A program made the position numbers and the translations under genes. Below are positions 1 through 8,959 of a stretch of 12,500 nucleotides of DNA, piece after piece. Every line of letters starts with the position of its first letter. Position 1 is the first letter of the stretch. Source of the stretch: Actinidia chinensis (lineage: Eukaryota; Streptophyta; Magnoliopsida; Ericales; Actinidiaceae); the NCBI GenBank assembly GCA_009663005.1, contig CM018897.1:6871521-6884020 (forward strand). The letters are read 5' to 3'. The notes below the pieces were generated by a model. The model saw nothing but the letters and a program-made list of their open reading frames with translations. It was not told the DNA's origin and did no database searches.

Positions 1-74
1 TTGTGGCAGGTTCGTGTATATGGCCACTTATAGGTTAGAGTTTGCTTCTGAACTCACTTGCTTAATTTTAGAAC
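1..74. other. Short 5' flank of the split additional-ORF remnant
   Basis: No reading frame or repeat is supported here. It lies directly upstream of the first recognisable codons of the gag-like remnant and probably belongs to the leader of the same element. That assignment rests only on position. Confidence 0.3.
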
Positions 75-467
75 ATGGAACTGAACCGAGCCTAGCTTCT
101 AGTACACGATGACACTACATTGGCACAATTTAGGAGGGATCATAAGATCCCAAATGACATCCTTGTAGAACGGCCTGACCCAAATTAAGTAGCCTTAATG
201 GTGCGAGTACATGGAGATAGCGTCCAGATTCGCATTTGGCTAATTCATCAAGCTGGACTTTGGTTCCCAATAAGTCTAATGTTAAAAGAACTCATGGCCC
301 GCTATGGCCTCACCTTTATGTAGGTGTCTATCAGCTTTGTGAGGACTGTGCTTGCAATTGATACCTTGATGCAAAGGGAGAGGCTCTTCCATTCTACTAT
401 TCGAACCTATTACATATTTATACTATAGTCGACACAGCATGTTACCATTGTCGACACAGCTTGGGAG
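75..467 (+). pseudogene. N-terminal fragment of gag-like additional ORF of a plant Ty3/gypsy-type element, split by the copia insertion
   Basis: The plus-strand frame in phase with position 120 reads as protein-like sequence: a start containing LAQFRRDHKIPNDILVERPD, then VRVHGDSVQIRIW, then HQAGLWFPISLMLKELMARY and VSISFVRTVLAIDTLMQRE. The pattern 'aGLwfP..lLkelm..yGLt..Q' followed by a hydrophobic stretch matches, from memory, the plant 'putative gypsy type transposon' domain. These gag-like proteins are carried as extra ORFs by some plant Ty3/gypsy elements, and their cellular role is unknown. Stops interrupt the frame: TAG 93-95, TAA 186-188, TAG 321-323 and TAG 426-428. A frameshift near 100-107 is likely, because an acidic-serine start (TEPSLASST) is visible in another frame. 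The fragment ends at the copia target site, and its C-terminal half resumes at 9643. It is clearly a pseudogene. The family call is fairly confident; the start is not determined. Confidence 0.6.
463..467. repeat. Left target-site duplication (GGGAG)
   Basis: GGGAG lies immediately before the LTR terminus TGTTGCCC and recurs immediately after the other LTR terminus (GGCTAACA) at 9638-9642. Five bases is the usual duplication length for Ty1/copia integrase. The match fixes both ends of the element. Confidence 0.9.
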
Positions 468-482
468 TGTTGCCCAGATAAT

Positions 483-511
483 CAACCCTAGAGGGGGTGT
501 GAATAGGGTTG
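483..511. repeat. Inverted repeat near the LTR end (left copy)
   Basis: CAACCCTA and TAGGGTTG form an 8-bp perfect inverted repeat around a 13-base G-rich loop. The same arms occur at 8340-8368 in the other LTR. In element orientation this is the U5 end of the LTR. Confidence 0.6.
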
Positions 512-1061
512 TTGACAAACTTTTTTCTTGTAATCAAAAAGTAACTGAATTAAGAGTTTAGACCATAATTTAAGCAAGACAGTATAATGTAAAGAAAATA
601 CAATGAGCACAATAATAAAAGATCGGAGATAGAGATTCAAACTCGCGATTTATAGTAGTTCGGTTACCTGACCTACGTCCCACTCCCCAAAGCACACCAT
701 TGAGATTTAAATACCTAATCCAAACTCCTGCGGGGGGAGGGGGCTCAAACCTTTTCACACGTACGAGCACAACCACTCTTCTCAACCAAGGTTGAAAAAT
801 CCCCTTCCACACCTCACAAGGGTCACACCAACCCTATTGATACAATCAATGTTGATCGGATTTGAGATTTTTTTCTCACAATAACAATTCTCCTTTTGAA
901 GAGAAGGATATACAAATGAAGCTTTTAAAATGATATCTCTCACAGAACTTTGTACAAATTCACAACTTGAAAGGCTCAAAGAAAATTGAAGGAAGTATGC
1001 TCTGAGTTCAAGCTTGTTTTTTCTCACTGATTGCTGATGAAATGAAAGATAAGGATATTGG

Positions 1062-1068
1062 ATTTATA
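1062..1068 (-). promoter_or_regulatory. TATA-like box in the 3' LTR
   Basis: The minus strand reads GCCTATAAATCC here, a good plant TATA box. The same sequence occurs at the same relative place in the right LTR. In this LTR it would direct read-out into the flank at 1-467 rather than transcription of the element. Confidence 0.45.
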
Positions 1069-1129
1069 GGCCTAGCAAGAATATAACCGTTTGGCGGGAA
1101 TTTGAAATTGCTCGCCAATTTTCAAAATT

Positions 1130-1400
1130 TGAAATCACCATTTTCAAAGTCAGAAATTGTTGCTATCGGAAATTTCAAAGTTGCAACTACATTTCAAAGT
1201 CAGAAATTGGATGCTATCAATTTTTTAAAGTCAGAAATTGGTTGCCTAACTAATTTTTTAAACTTGGAATCAAATTTTTAAAGTCAGAAATTGTTGCTAG
1301 CATATTTTTCAAATTTGGAATTAAATTTTCAATAGTCAGAAATTGTTGCTAGCCAATTTTCAACTTAAATCAAATTTAAATCAAAAATTAGTACTAGCCA
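1130..1400. repeat. Degenerate ~52-bp tandem repeat in U3 (left LTR)
   Basis: The motif GTCAGAAATTG followed by TTGCTAGC-like and TTTTCAAA sequence recurs at about 1149, 1199, 1230, 1283 and 1335, giving steps of 50, 31, 53 and 52 bases. The units are AT-rich and imperfect. On the minus strand they lie just upstream of the TATA-like box at 1062-1068, the position expected for U3 enhancer repeats. No protein is encoded. Confidence 0.8.
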
Positions 1401-1785
1401 ATTTTCAAAATTATAATTAAATTTTAAAAGATAAGAATTATTGCTTAGAATTTTAAGAAATTTAAATTTTATGTTTTTTGTATTCAAAATGCATCATGAC
1501 GCGATATTAAGGTCATTTTAGAGCATCAAGAATTACAATACAAAGAGCTTTACAAAAATACCCTAATTGAAAGGTGTCATTCTTAAGATCTTTAGTCCTT
1601 GAAGTTTCTTACTTTGAACAGTCAAATATTTTCTATATTATTTTTGCCTCCTTGAGAATATGTGGGTTGAATGTTTCTGCACCTATCATACTTGATTAAA
1701 TACTTAGAAAATAAGATAGAATTTGTTATCATCAAATATTTGCCACATACTAGGCGATTGACGGGGGGGCCCCATCGGGCTAACA

Positions 1786-1799
1786 ATCTCCCCCTTTTT
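1786..1799 (-). other. Polypurine tract (plus-strand primer site) of the copia element
   Basis: The minus strand reads AAAAAGGGGGAGAT and ends directly at the LTR start TGTTAGCC. It is preceded by TTGTCATCATC, a context that recurs beside the PPT of plant copia elements (from memory). This tract primes second-strand cDNA synthesis and sets the element orientation. Confidence 0.9.
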
Positions 1800-2141
1800 G
1801 ATGATGACAAATTATGATATAAAAATTTTAAAGCCACATTATAGTAATACCTATTACTGATCAAACAAAGTATATAAATCACTGCATTTGATTATTAGCT
1901 CAGTATATAAAAGATAACAAATTTTTGGAGATCCTTATATTTCTCGCCCTTTTGACATTCAACAAAAAGGTATAATGTACTAAGCTCCCCATGAGAATAT
2001 GCTTCACCTTTATCGATGAAGTATATCTAACGCAATAAATATTGATTGAAAAAGCTGCTACATATGAAATTGAATCCAGAAGGTGAAGAAGCCAATCAGG
2101 AAAGTATAGTGAGACACCCATATCTGTTGTGCTTTCTCTTT

Positions 2142-2184
2142 CTTGTCACAGCTTATTATCATGGAAAGAATCCATGATGACAAG
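2142..2184. repeat. Nested inverted repeat (hairpin potential)
   Basis: The inner arms TCATGGA (2159-2165) and TCCATGA (2171-2177) surround a 5-base loop. The outer arms CTTGTCA (2142-2148) and TGACAAG (2178-2184) also pair. A 10-base bulge lies on the left side only. Function is unknown. Confidence 0.6.
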
Positions 2185-2504
2185 AAGAGAAGGATAATTC
2201 ATCTTAGAAGATGATCAAGAATAATTTTGCGTCTAGATGACCTGATCAAGCATATTAGTCTACTCTGTTGTTTGTGAATCAAGGTATGATGTTTGCATCT
2301 TCTTGCTTTTTAGATTAGACTATATGAATTAGTTGCGATTCTACATCGTTCTTCTTAGATGATGAAGTGATGATAGTCTGAAAACTAGGAAGAAAAGGAT
2401 TTTACTTTAACTTTCAGAGTATGAGACTGAGAACAGAAATTGTGCTTGGAAGACAGAAGCAAGTGAATTTTATACTGAGATTTTGACAGGAGGACTAGGT
2501 TGTG

Positions 2505-2553
2505 TGAGTGACGCATGTGATGAGTGACGCATTGTGTGTGATGACGCATGTGA
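2505..2553. repeat. Small minisatellite, about three copies of a TGATGACGCATGTGA-like unit
   Basis: TGACGCAT or TGACGCATTG recurs three times within about 50 bases, with TGTGAGTG/TGATGAG spacers. Units are about 16-18 bases and imperfect. It sits in the non-coding 3' part of the copia interior. Confidence 0.65.
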
Positions 2554-3654
2554 CTTGACCAAAAAAAAATAAAAGATAAAAAATCACAATTTAAAGATTA
2601 TTGTTAGTGGTAGGTGCGGATGGTATGTTGCTTGTGTACTTAGTGAAGCGACCGACTTGGAGCTATTTGTCCGAAAAATCTCCTTTACTAGATTCATACA
2701 AAATAGTTCTCCTTCTTTCTCTTTCCGATTCTTTGAAGCTTTCGTAAAATTAATTTCCTTTACTGTACCAGTTTCTTTCCTTAGGTTTTTTAAAAAATGG
2801 GCTTCTTCTTCTTATCAAAAATTTGATCTGAATTTGTGCCTAATGTACAACCAGGAAAATTCGGCCTTCATCATCTTTATCTCAAAAGGTCCCTCATGAC
2901 TAATGGCTCTGTGAAGGCTGGATGATGCATTGATGCATCACTAGCTAGAGGGATCCTAACTCTACCAGATGAAAGTTATGGCGAATAGGGACTGATGTCG
3001 AAAGCCATACATGACTCATGGCACTCCAGATCAGTGTTGCTTCTTCTGTTTCAGATATGGCTCGACGTCCTACAAGTTCGAGGGGATGAAGTTCAAGAGC
3101 TTAAAGATCAAGTTTTGAGGTTGTTGTAACGAAGGAATGAGGTTCTTTCAGCAGGACAATAAAGAGGCTGAAGGAACTTGTAGATTTTTATGCTAATGAC
3201 TTGGGAAAGGAAATATTCAGAACTGGAGATGGGAGAGAAACACTAATGTCTTCGGGAGCAAAGCAACAGGAGAGTCTCTTGCTATGAAGTTAAAAAAATC
3301 TTAGAATTTCTTCGCCCCAGGAACGCTAAACAAGGTTATTATATAAATTAAATAACTGAAAGTATTATGCAATATCTGAAGGTCACCACATACCAAGTTC
3401 TCGACGACTGGGCAGAAAACGAAGAAACGATACTTTTGAGTGGTTTTGTGAAGAGTTGTGAGCCCATTGAAAATCAGTACTTATGGACCTCTAGTTTTGA
3501 CATCTACTTTTGAACATGTCACGAATAAAATGATGTTATAATTCTGTGTATATTTGTTCGTGAGGAAGAAAAGATTTTTAGAAATATTTATAGCACTATA
3601 TTATCACATCTAATAGGTATGTGATCAAAACTTTATTTACAAATCTTAAAGTAT

Positions 3655-3812
3655 TGTTTCATAAAAGAACTTGAGCACAACAACTTGCCCTACAGTGCAA
3701 TATATTTCTGTTCAGCAGTGGAAAGAGCAACTGAATTTTATTTCTTGCTAACCAAGAAAGAAACAAGTGAGTGTCCTAGGAAAGTGACACGTATCACTTG
3801 TACTTTTACTAA
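3655..3812 (-). pseudogene. RNase H domain remnant of copia pol
   Basis: The minus strand reads, across frameshifts, KSTSDTCHFLGHSLVS, then KK-NSVALSTAEQKYIAL. This is the C-terminal RNase H signature of Ty1/copia polyproteins (family form: ST(S)G...FLG..LVSW.SKKQ..VALSTAEAEY). RNase H degrades the RNA strand of the RNA/DNA hybrid during reverse transcription. The conserved Ala-Glu-Ala-Glu-Tyr block is altered to AEQKY, and at least one stop follows. It lies directly downstream of the reverse transcriptase remnant in the same broken polyprotein. Confidence 0.85.
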
Positions 3813-3889
3813 AAAAAGGATAATTTTGCCACCCCTGCAAAAATCTGCATCTGAATAACTTACGAATCCAATGAAATGAATTTAGGATG

Positions 3890-4880
3890 GATATATAAAC
3901 CTAGATCTATTATGCCAAGTAAATATCGAAAAATTCTTTTAACGGCAATTAAATGTGATCTTTGGACATGATTGAAATCTAGCACCATAAGCTACACTAA
4001 CATGATATCTGGCCTACTGGCCGTTAAATATAGTCAATACCAATCATTCCTCGATATTGTTTAATATCAACATTTTTTCCCTTTCATCTTTATCGAGTTT
4101 AGTTGTTGAATTCATTGGGTGGTTGCATAAATTTTTGAATTTTCTATTCCCAAATTCTTGAGAAGATCTTTGAATGTATTTAGATGATTGATAAAGATTC
4201 CATTTTTAGTTTGACTTAATTTGAAGATCAAAGAAGAAATTTAGTCACCCATCAGTCTCATTTTTCAAATTTTTTTTGCATAATTTTTGAAAAATTCACT
4301 AACACATTTCTCATTTGTTGATACAAAAATGATTATATCAACATTATTTGCACAATGAGTAAATCATCATTTTTAATTTGGTTAGTAAATTAAGGTATCG
4401 CAATTTTTCCTCTTGAAAAGCCTTTTTCTAAAAGAAATCCACTTAGTCTTTATACCATGCTCTGGGGCTTGTTTCAAGCCATACCAAGGCTTGCGTCATT
4501 TAAAACATGATTTGGAAATTCATAATTGTCAAAACCGGATGGTTGTTTTAATATAAACTTCTTCAGAAATGGACATCTTTAAAAGCACTTTTGACATCAT
4601 TGAAATAATTTAAAATCTTTATAGGAAGCAAAATCTAATAGCATTCTTATAACTTCAAGTCGGAGCTAGGGGGCAAAGTTTCTTCATAGTCAATCCTTCT
4701 TCTTGGTTGAACCTTGGGCTACTAATCTAGCTTTATTTCTAATGAAAATGCCATTTTCATGTCCTTTTATACGAAAAACCATTTTTGTTCAATAACTGAC
4801 TGTATGGTAGGTCTAGAAACCAATGTCCAAAGATTGTACCTCTCAAATGGTTAGCTCTTCTTTCCATGGCCCATTATTAA
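3890..4880 (-). pseudogene. Reverse transcriptase domain remnant of copia pol
   Basis: The minus-strand blocks appear in the correct order: RNKARLVAQG (about 4690-4735), DVKSAF (about 4600), ALVWLETSPRAWY (about 4450-4500, family form ALYGLKQAPRAWY), a YVDD-like block (about 4320-4350), SLLYLTASRPDIM (about 4000-4045) and VKRIFRYLLGT (about 3915-3955). These are the diagnostic copia reverse transcriptase motifs. Frames change many times between blocks and stops are common. At the active-site block the readable sequence is VDIIIFV, so the tandem Asp-Asp of YVDD is not present. The domain would copy the element RNA into cDNA; this copy cannot. Integrase lies upstream and RNase H downstream. Confidence 0.92.
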
Positions 4881-5239
4881 CCCAAAAACTCATCAGTTTC
4901 AGCTTCTTCAATATTCTTAGGCTCAATTTCTGAAACAAAACCATGTTTTACACAATTCTAAGTGAGACCGTTGTAATTACACCTTGTGAGGGTCAACCAG
5001 GAATTTGATCAATGCGGGGAACTTTAACAAATTCTCCAAGATTAGAAAATTATTGATCTTGTTAAAGATGAGATGCATTTTCATACTTTTTCTGTAGTAG
5101 AGTTTGAGAGATTTGATCTTTTGAATTTTGAATTAATATTATTATCATTTTTTTCGAGCATTAAATTCATTCATCATTACTCATCATGTTCTTAGCACTT
5201 TTAAAAGAAGCAACTCATTTCAAAATGCAACAGTTTTTA

Positions 5240-6120
5240 TAGACTTTTCAATGTTTAAAGTTTTTTTGTTATAGGACTCTTATAAGCTTTGGCTATTAAG
5301 TAGAAGAAATATCCAAGAAAATATGCCTTACAGATTTTAGAATAAATTTACCCAAATTATCTTTTCATTTAGAAATAAAGCATTACAACCAAATACTTGA
5401 AAGATACCAAATGGGGTCTACCTTTCCAAAGCTTCGTAAGGAGTCTTTTTCAGTTTTGATCTAATGACTACACGATTTATAATATAAACAAGTTGTATTT
5501 ACGCTTCAGCCCAAAAATACCTAGGTAAATTATGTTCATTTACATGGTTCTAGCCCATTTCTGAAGAGATCTATTTTTACGTTCAACAACCCATTGGCTG
5601 AGGTGTTCTAGGTGCAAAAGAAAGTATGTGTGAAAAAAACCATGATCATCCGCAATATTTTTCAATATCTGATTATCAAATTTCTTACCTCTATCACTAC
5701 GAATATTAAGTGATAGCGCAACCCTATTTCATTTTGTGCCTTTTTACAAAATATTGCAAATGCAAATGTGTGCTTATTTTTGTGAGTTGAGGAGGAATTA
5801 ATACCCATGTGATGAAACGTGGTGAAAAATCATAACAATTCAAATGAGATTAAAAATTTGTCCACCAAGAACTTCAACACCCTACTGGACCAAACAAATC
5901 CCTATGCAGCAGTTGAAGTGGTCTAGATGTTGGAAAATAATTCTTTTTTGAAAAAGATGTTTTTTATGTTGCCTTCCCTAGTTGACATGCATCCACAAAT
6001 TTATCGTTAACAAACTGATTTTAGGTAAACGCCTTTAACTAAAATCATGCTTATTCAATTTATGAAGTTAAAATCCATGCTAGCATGTCCTAATATTCGA
6101 TCCATAACCAGCTATTTTCA
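5240..6120 (-). pseudogene. GAG-pre-integrase and integrase remnant of copia pol
   Basis: The minus strand shows LGHASMDF (about 6090), NKHDLVKGLPKIS-like sequence, VDACQLGKAT (5968-5999), SRPLQLLHRDLFGPV (about 5890-5930), IRSDRGKKFDN (5670-5705) and APRTPQPMG (5585-5615). Further on come NLPRYFWAEA (about 5500-5530), INRVVIR, KKTPYEALE and FQVFGCNALFLN (about 5360-5400). These are the zinc-binding N-terminal tail, the catalytic core and the C-terminal side of a Ty1/copia integrase, which inserts the cDNA. The Asp of the SDRG block is kept (codon 5693-5695). The usual TPQ.NG.VERKN block is broken by a stop. Frameshifts occur every few dozen codons. The stretch at 4880-5240 shows only weak linker-like sequence towards reverse transcriptase. 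Confidence 0.9.
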
Positions 6121-6201
6121 TTTATAACAGCAAGAATTAACCTGACTAACTAGACTATCAAAGTTCAAAGGTGTATACATTTTCATGTTAAATGCAATTT
6201 T

Positions 6202-6227
6202 AAAAAAAAAAAACAAAAAAAAAAAAA
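6202..6227. repeat. A-rich run (A12-C-A13)
   Basis: Twenty-six bases are all A except a C at 6214, followed by TATATTTATT. It lies between the protease and GAG-pre-integrase remnants. It looks like simple-sequence expansion inside decayed coding DNA. Confidence 0.8.
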
Positions 6228-6269
6228 TATATTTATTATTAAGAGCGATGCGTTAATTATGCATTTATT

Positions 6270-6540
6270 TTTATCAAATTAACCCTATAGTTTTTATCAC
6301 ATAATTGGGCTTTAACTTATTAGATTATGTTTAAGGCCATCAACAAGTAAAACATTTTCAATGCAAGATGAAGAAGCATTTTCAATATTTTCAACCCGCA
6401 ATAATTTACCTCTTGAGTATCACCAAATGTGCACAAATCTCCATCCTTGGGTTGTCGTGAAAGAGAAAAGTTGGGACTTGTCTCCAGTCATATGTCGTTG
6501 AGGCAAAGCGCTTTTTTGTCCATGAACCATTTGTTCGAGC
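6270..6540 (-). pseudogene. Aspartic protease remnant of copia pol
   Basis: The minus strand reads WFMD at about 6518-6529, then after a frameshift RHMTGDKSQLFSF (about 6455-6498), then pieces of a loop ending in IENVLLVDGLKHNLIS (about 6310-6360). The family form is W.(L/M)DSGCSRHMTGD, where D-S/T-G is the catalytic triad of the retroviral-type protease that cuts the polyprotein. Here the catalytic Asp codon is kept (6518-6520), but the next two codons are AAA AAG (Lys-Lys), so the triad is lost. It lies between the gag zinc knuckle and the GAG-pre-integrase region, the normal copia order. It is inactive as written. Confidence 0.8.
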
Positions 6541-7149
6541 TCCCATATGACTTGTGGCATTAACCTCACAAAAATAATTCAAATAACTCGTTTGGTACCC
6601 AATTTCGTTGGGTCCATGTGGTCAGTTTAAGTAATTATTTTGTGGTATCCAAACCTTACGAGTGTTCCAATGGTTAATAATTTTAGGATTTAATTCCCTT
6701 ATAGTTTATTCTTGTAAAATTTTTTTTCGTAGGCAAGCATTATAAAATATGTTCTATTTCTTTACACATGACTTGCACGTGTGAATGAAGATTTAAGCAG
6801 ATCTTTATCAAAAATTTTATAAAAATATTTGTTTATTCTTAGGGGCATATCCTAAACCTCCTTATTGAAGACACACGTTCTCTTCCAAGTAGCATATTAA
6901 TATTTTATCTTTGCCATTTAAAATTTTGCTAAAGTTTGTTTAAGTTCTTAATTGGGTTCTTTCAGCCTAGTATTTTCTTCTTTAGATTCATTGAACACTT
7001 AATCTTGGAGGTCAGATTATTGTTATTTTTGAGTAAATGTTCATTTTCATTTTCAAAGTAGCTATCTATTCAAAAAAATTCAGTTTCTTTCTTTTTAGAG
7101 TTTGTATTTAGCAGTAAGTTATAGTATTTTCACATAACTCATATAGACA

Positions 7150-8269
7150 TTGGAAATTCTCATAAGAAAGGGTAATTCATAATAGTATTCAAAATATACT
7201 TACCTCATCTCTTTTGCCATGAGGCAAAAAATTAGCCATTCATTTTTTCGCTCTCCTCTTGTTCTGATTCGCTTCTTCGGAATCACTCCCAAGTTACCTT
7301 CAGGCTTTCTTTTGAATTTTTTTCCTTCCTTCTTAAGGCTGAGGCAATCTGATTATAGTGTCCAGGCTTGTGGCACTCGAACAGTTGGAGGATCCTTTTT
7401 GCTTGTTCGCCGTAGGAGTCTGCTTCTATTGAATGTTTTCTCCTTTCTCATAAAACTTTTGAATTGTTTTTGTGAGAAGTGTCATTTCTTTATCGTCGTC
7501 ACTTTCCTCTTCTTCTTCCTCACTTTTTGATAAGAGGATTTGGAGTGCGAGATTCTTTTGGGCTTTATTTCGTTGTCTCGTCCCTTCAACATGATCTCGT
7601 GTTTGTAGTCATGATGAAACCCAAAAGTTCATCAAGACTATCGTTGTGAGATCTTTAGCTCTTCAATAGCTGTTGTTTGGTTGTCTGGTGCATCCCAATG
7701 CTGGTAGGGGACCTAAGAATTTTTCTCACATTTTCCACATTAGTATAACATTTGCCAAGAGATCTTTAATGAATTGTATAATATTAGTAAATCTAGTAGT
7801 AAAATTTCAGAGAAATCGATTCTTCAGATTTCATTACAAAAAATAATTCATACTCATGAACTAATCTACTGATTTTAGATTCTGTTACTTGATTTTGTCC
7901 TTCATTAAGTCGCCTTCACGTTATCCCAATATTTCCTTTGCGGATGGATGGCAGAGAAAGATTAGAGATTCGATTAAATTCATTTGTTCTAAAGCACAAT
8001 ATAACAATTTATTGCTTTTTAGCATTAAATGAAATTGAGCGTTGGTGAATTTACTCTTTATCCATTCTCCTCACAATTTTTAAATGACTTTACTTATCAA
8101 GTATTTGGTGGGAAATGGACCATCCCTAATAATTTTCCAAAGCCTCATTTAATCCAAGACTTGAATGTAAATATATCTATTTTCTAAAGTACCAATGATC
8201 CCATTAAATAAAGGAGGTCTATTTGAGGAAGGCCCTTCGGCGCGAAGATCATTCCATTGTATTTGCCAT
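7150..8269 (-). pseudogene. gag (capsid/nucleocapsid) remnant of the copia element
   Basis: The likely start is the minus-strand ATG at 8267-8269 (MANTME), 40 bases after the primer-binding site. SNRPPLFNG (about 8200-8230) and IYIQ...LWKII..GP (about 8100-8170) follow, matching the N-terminal domain of plant copia Gag (UBN2 family). A CCHC zinc knuckle of the form C-F-E-C-H-K-P-G-H-Y-N-Q lies at 7342-7383. One base is missing after the first Cys codon and the last Cys reads Ala. An acidic serine tail (SESEQEESEK) and an FLPHGKRDEVS-like end lie at about 7200-7290, matching the usual end of Gag before protease. Gag packages the element RNA into particles. The middle part (about 7420-7900) is too decayed to follow. 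The plus-strand frame at 7219-7530 is only its antisense shadow. Confidence 0.85.
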
Positions 8270-8309
8270 ATCGTATCTCTTTGGATGTTAAGCCAAATAT
8301 TAGAGGTTA

Positions 8310-8321
8310 GGTCTGATACCA
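8310..8321 (-). other. Primer-binding site for initiator tRNA-Met
   Basis: The minus strand reads TGGTATCAGACC, two bases after the 5' LTR. Ten consecutive bases match the complement of the plant initiator tRNA-Met 3' end (TGGTATCAGAGC). It primes minus-strand cDNA synthesis and proves that the right LTR is the 5' LTR. Confidence 0.93.
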
Positions 8322-8339
8322 ATTATTGCCCAGATTAAT

Positions 8340-8368
8340 CAACCCTAGAGGGGGTGTGACTAGGGTTG
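8340..8368. repeat. Inverted repeat near the LTR end (right copy)
   Basis: The arms CAACCCTA and TAGGGTTG are identical to those at 483-511. Here the hairpin lies about 20 bases from the primer-binding site, so in element RNA it would sit just 5' of the primer site. Confidence 0.6.
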
Positions 8369-8892
8369 TTGACAAACTTTTTTTTAATAAAAATTTATAT
8401 TGAATTAAGAGTTAGAATAATTTAAGAAGCAGTTAATGTACAGATATAAATGAGCACAAATAATAAAAGAAGGGAGAGCGATTCAAACTCGGCGATTTAT
8501 AGTGGTTCGGTCTTACGAACATTACGTCCACTTCCCAAGCAGTACCACTGAGATTTCAATCCACTAATCCAAAAACTCCTTACGGGTGAGTTCAAACATT
8601 TACACGTAAGAGAACACACTCTTCTCACAGGTGAAAAATTCACTTCACACCTCACAAGGGTTCACACCAACCCTCTTGATCAATCAACTGTGAATCGGAT
8701 TTGAGATTTTTTCACAATAACAATTCTCTTTTGAGAAGGATATACAAATGAAGTTTTTACAATGATATGTCTCACTAGACCTCTTGTACAAATTAAACTT
8801 GAAAGGCTCAAAGAAAATTGAAGGAGAGATCTGCTCTGAGTTCTAGCGTTTTCTCACTTGATTGCTTGAATGAAATGAAAGGTAAGGTATTG

Positions 8893-8899
8893 ATTTATA
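8893..8899 (-). promoter_or_regulatory. TATA-like box in the 5' LTR (element promoter)
   Basis: The minus strand reads GGCCTATAAATCA. The box is conserved in the other LTR. If transcription starts about 30 bases downstream, U3 would be about 740 bases plus that distance, and R-U5 about 540. The U3 tandem repeat lies just upstream. Confidence 0.5.
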
Positions 8900-8959
8900 G
8901 GCCTTAGCAAAAAAATATAACCGTTGGCGAGGGAATTTGAAATTTTCTAGCCAATTTTA

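Larger units (their letters stand above)
468..1785 (-). repeat. 3' LTR of the copia element (left copy)
   Basis: On the plus strand it runs from TGTTGCCCAG to GGCTAACA, giving TG...CA termini and TGTT inverted ends. It is 1318 bp against 1314 bp for its partner at 8324-9637. The first 60 bases differ from the partner at about three positions, including one inserted base. The block around 640-690 (GATTTATAGTAGTTCGG, then ACGTCCCACTCCCC) is shared with the other LTR and resembles, from memory, a block common in plant copia LTRs. Single-base indels are frequent along the pair, so the insertion is old or the sequence is noisy. It contains a TATA-like box, a tandem repeat and a short hairpin, listed separately. 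Confidence 0.93.
1800..3650 (-). other. Non-pol tract between RNase H and the 3' LTR (possible env-like/third-ORF remnant)
   Basis: About 1.85 kb separates the RNase H remnant from the polypurine tract. No long reading frame survives and I recognise no domain with confidence. A lysine/glutamate-rich stretch is readable on the minus strand at about 2650-2830. SIRE-lineage elements carry an extra ORF (env-like) in this position, so a decayed third ORF is plausible from place and length. The section nearest the PPT (1800-2560) is AT-rich and holds a nested inverted repeat (2142-2184) and a small minisatellite (2505-2553). The short plus-strand frame at 2657-2899 shows no family features. Confidence 0.4.

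Noticed and set aside
570..1027. Two overlapping minus-strand frames
   Set aside because: Both lie within the left LTR, and the matching part of the right LTR does not keep them open.
1130..1400. Regular repeats as a possible CRISPR-like array
   Set aside because: The units are imperfect, the spacers are themselves similar, and they lie within a plant LTR.
1622..2121. Two minus-strand frames across and beyond the LTR/PPT boundary
   Set aside because: One crosses the polypurine tract into the LTR and the other has no recognisable feature. Both are chance open stretches in AT-rich DNA.
2657..2899. 80-residue plus-strand hydrophobic frame
   Set aside because: It lies inside the minus-strand copia interior, has no family features, and mirrors a Lys/Glu-rich minus-strand stretch.
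6202..6227. A-rich run as a possible poly(A) tail of a LINE, SINE or processed gene
   Set aside because: No target duplication or retroposed sequence is next to it, and copia pol homology continues on both sides.
7219..7530. 103-residue plus-strand frame
   Set aside because: It is antisense to the copia gag zinc knuckle and acidic tail, which read correctly on the minus strand.
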